A stretch of DNA of 64,000 nt, from positions 1,413,250-1,477,249 of the forward strand of contig NZ_JACBYQ010000002.1 of the NCBI RefSeq assembly GCF_013408295.1, in the 5' to 3' direction. The notes under the pieces are model-generated. The model ran no database searches. It had not been told where the DNA came from and was given only the letters and a program-made list of their open reading frames with translations. Source of the DNA: Psychromicrobium silvestre. Its GTDB lineage: Bacteria > Actinomycetota > Actinomycetes > Actinomycetales > Micrococcaceae. Below, piece by piece: positions 62,640 through 64,000 of this stretch. The number at the start of each line of letters is the position of its first letter. Positions within the stretch are counted from its first letter, which is position 1. The position numbers and the translations under genes were made by a program.

Positions 62640-62861
62640 ATGCGGGTGAGCGAGTTTTGGCGACTGATGGATGACGAGTTTGGTGTGGGATACGCGCGAT
62701 CGTTAGCCGAGGATTTGGTATTGGCAAAAGTTGGTGGGCGCAGTGCTAAGGAGGCGCTCGACGCCGGGGTGTCGCCTAAGGCGATTTGGCATGCAGTTTG
62801 TGAGATTCAGGGTGTGCCGATGGCGCGCAGGCTGGGTAAGGATGTTGCACCGAAGGCTTAG
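62640..62861 (+). CDS. DUF3046 family protein
   Basis: The 73-residue protein begins 'MRVSEFWRLMDDEFGVGYARSLAEDLVLAKVGGRSAKEAL' and continues 'GVSPKAIWHAVCEIQGVPMARR', the DUF3046 pattern found just upstream of recA across actinobacteria. The function is unknown. Its ribosome-binding site is GGGAGGA, just before ATG 62640. It ends 38 bases before the LexA box of recA. Confidence 0.9.
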   Translation: MRVSEFWRLMDDEFGVGYARSLAEDLVLAKVGGRSAKEALDAGVSPKAIWHAVCEIQGVPMARRLGKDVAPKA

Positions 62862-62899
62862 CTCCTTCGCTTTCTATCGTGGACACGCCGAAGAAGTAT

Positions 62900-62915
62900 T
62901 CGAATATCTGTTCGG
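62900..62915 (+). promoter_or_regulatory. LexA (SOS) box of recA
   Basis: TCGAATATCTGTTCGG matches the actinobacterial SOS box TCGAAC-N4-GTTCGA at all but two outer positions. It lies 240 bases before the recA start, so the promoter is distal and the leader long (the 294-base gap 62862-63155). I found no second box nearer recA. Confidence 0.75.
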
Positions 62916-63155
62916 ATAACTGTAGGCTTTGAAGCAGAGAAAAATAGCTTCTCCTGAGGTACGGTTTTGCCCTCCATTCGTCACTTGGATGGCTGTTGGG
63001 TGACAAGGCCGAATTATCCACATTCGACCGGTTTCCGGACGACGAAACGAATATTGTCGGTGCTCGGTCGTAGCGTCGAGGGTAACGGGTTCGACGGATA
63101 GCCGAGCCGCAGGAAAAGCAGACGAGCACTGAAAAGAAAGCACTGAGGTGTCAGC

Positions 63156-64000
63156 ATGGCAGCATCACCAGATCGCGAGAAGGCGCTAGAAGCAGCGCTA
63201 GCCCAGATCGACAAGCAGTACGGCAAGGGTTCGATTATGCGGCTGGGCGATGAAGTCCGGGCACCGATCGAAACCATTCCTACCGGTTCAATTGCCTTGG
63301 ATGTCGCGCTGGGTATTGGTGGCTTGCCGCGTGGACGCGTGGTGGAGATTTATGGTCCGGAGTCTTCCGGTAAGACCACGGTGGCTTTGCATGCGGTGGC
63401 TAACGCTCAGCGCAATGGTGGCATCGCTGCCTTCATCGACGCGGAGCATGCCTTGGATCCGGAATATGCTGCCAAACTCGGGGTCGATGTGGACTCGCTT
63501 TTGGTCTCCCAGCCGGATACCGGCGAGCAGGCTCTAGAGATCATGGACATGCTGATCGGCTCCGGCTCGCTCGACATCGTGGTGATCGACTCGGTAGCCG
63601 CACTGGTACCCCGCGCCGAAATTGAAGGCGAGATGGGTGATAGTCACGTCGGTCTACAAGCTCGTTTGATGAGCCAGGCACTGCGTAAAATCACCGGACG
63701 ACTCAACCAGACCAAAACCACGGCGATCTTCATTAACCAGTTGCGTGAAAAGATCGGCGTCTTCTTCGGTAGTCCGGAAACCACCACGGGTGGAAAGGCC
63801 TTGAAGTTCTACGCCTCGGTGCGTATCGATGTGCGTCGTATCCAGACTCTCAAGGAGGGCGCGGACTCCGTGGGCAATAGGACCAAGGCGAAGATCGTCA
63901 AGAACAAGATGGCCCCGCCCTTCAAGATTGCCGAGTTCGACATCATCTATGGTCAGGGTATTTCCCGCGAGGGCGGCATTATCGACATGGGTGTGGAGCA
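63156..64000 (+). CDS. recA: Recombinase A, N-terminal part (runs off the window)
   Basis: The central recombinase of homologous recombination and SOS induction. The frame from ATG 63156 is open to the window end, giving 281 residues of about 350. It has '[11 protein letters not shown]', Walker A 'GPESSGKT' (residues 67-74), '[20 protein letters not shown]', Walker B '[40 protein letters not shown]', '[37 protein letters not shown]' and '[11 protein letters not shown]'. No intein interrupts the part seen. The ribosome-binding site is weak (CACTGAGGTG). Confidence 0.97.
   Translation, partial: MAASPDREKALEAALAQIDKQYGKGSIMRLGDEVRAPIETIPTGSIALDVALGIGGLPRGRVVEIYGPESSGKTTVALHAVANAQRNGGIAAFIDAEHALDPEYAAKLGVDVDSLLVSQPDTGEQALEIMDMLIGSGSLDIVVIDSVAALVPRAEIEGEMGDSHVGLQARLMSQALRKITGRLNQTKTTAIFINQLREKIGVFFGSPETTTGGKALKFYASVRIDVRRIQTLKEGADSVGNRTKAKIVKNKMAPPFKIAEFDIIYGQGISREGGIIDMGVE

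Overview
The window is chromosomal DNA from a high-GC Gram-positive bacterium (Actinomycetota), most likely family Micrococcaceae (Arthrobacter/Renibacterium group). The class-level call rests on a conserved actinobacterial gene order: dxr - site-2 protease - ispG - DUF4081/GNAT; proS; rimP-nusA-ylxR-infB-rbfA-truB-ribF-rpsO-pnp-M16 peptidase; dapB-dapA-rnj; ftsK-pgsA-cinA-clgR-DUF3046-recA. It is supported by frequent GTG starts, a SatD-family protein, a WXG100-like protein and an actinobacterial-type LexA box. The family-level call is inference from overall resemblance. I see no tRNA, rRNA, CRISPR array, prophage or insertion sequence.

Layout. 1-6.8 kb: tail of a CitE-like lyase, then MEP isoprenoid genes (dxr, ispG) around a site-2 protease, a SatD/membrane protein pair, a YciI-like protein and a GNAT enzyme. 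6.8-12.4 kb: an accessory block on the minus strand with two PadR-controlled ABC-2 exporters and an orphan WXG100-like gene between them. 12.5-18 kb: proS, a TauE/SafE permease, and a small-molecule kinase joined to a long membrane-anchored protein with a probable DUF4439 ferritin-like domain. 18-34.8 kb: the translation and RNA-decay housekeeping block, interrupted by an aminotransferase, small membrane proteins, a double-GNAT protein, malate dehydrogenase and a DUF4345-like protein. 34.9-42.2 kb: a molybdenum cofactor island (moaD-moaA on minus; modA-modB-sulfite-oxidase-like-moeA-moaC-mog-moaE on plus) with no modC. 42.3-47 kb: lysine/diaminopimelate genes, an alpha/beta hydrolase and RNase J. 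47.2-57.2 kb: a catabolic island with GH172, GH116, a LacI regulator, a fucose/D-arabinose-isomerase-like enzyme and an ABC sugar importer without ATPase. 57.4-64 kb: ftsK, pgsA, cinA, clgR-like, marR, DUF3046 and the start of recA.

Two things stand out. First, the 47-57 kb island pairs GH172 with GH116, two families reported (from memory) to contain exo-alpha- and exo-beta-D-arabinofuranosidases, beside an isomerase of the type that converts D-arabinose to D-ribulose. Neither hydrolase has a signal peptide, so I infer intracellular trimming of imported D-arabinan or related furanoside oligomers. Four copies of one operator (variants of GTAAWCGATTWC) flank both divergent promoters and define a likely LacI regulon.

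Second, the intergenic spaces carry four unrelated families of long palindromic repeats, each found twice here (A 252/60310, B 30417/42222, C 4219/23589, D 47125/57217), plus a fifth palindrome between infB and rbfA. Stems are conserved between copies while loops diverge, and in family D a base change in one arm is matched in the other. They look like miniature mobile or structural RNA/DNA elements that also serve as gene boundaries. A 7-bp hairpin that buries the pnp Shine-Dalgarno sequence is a further likely control element.
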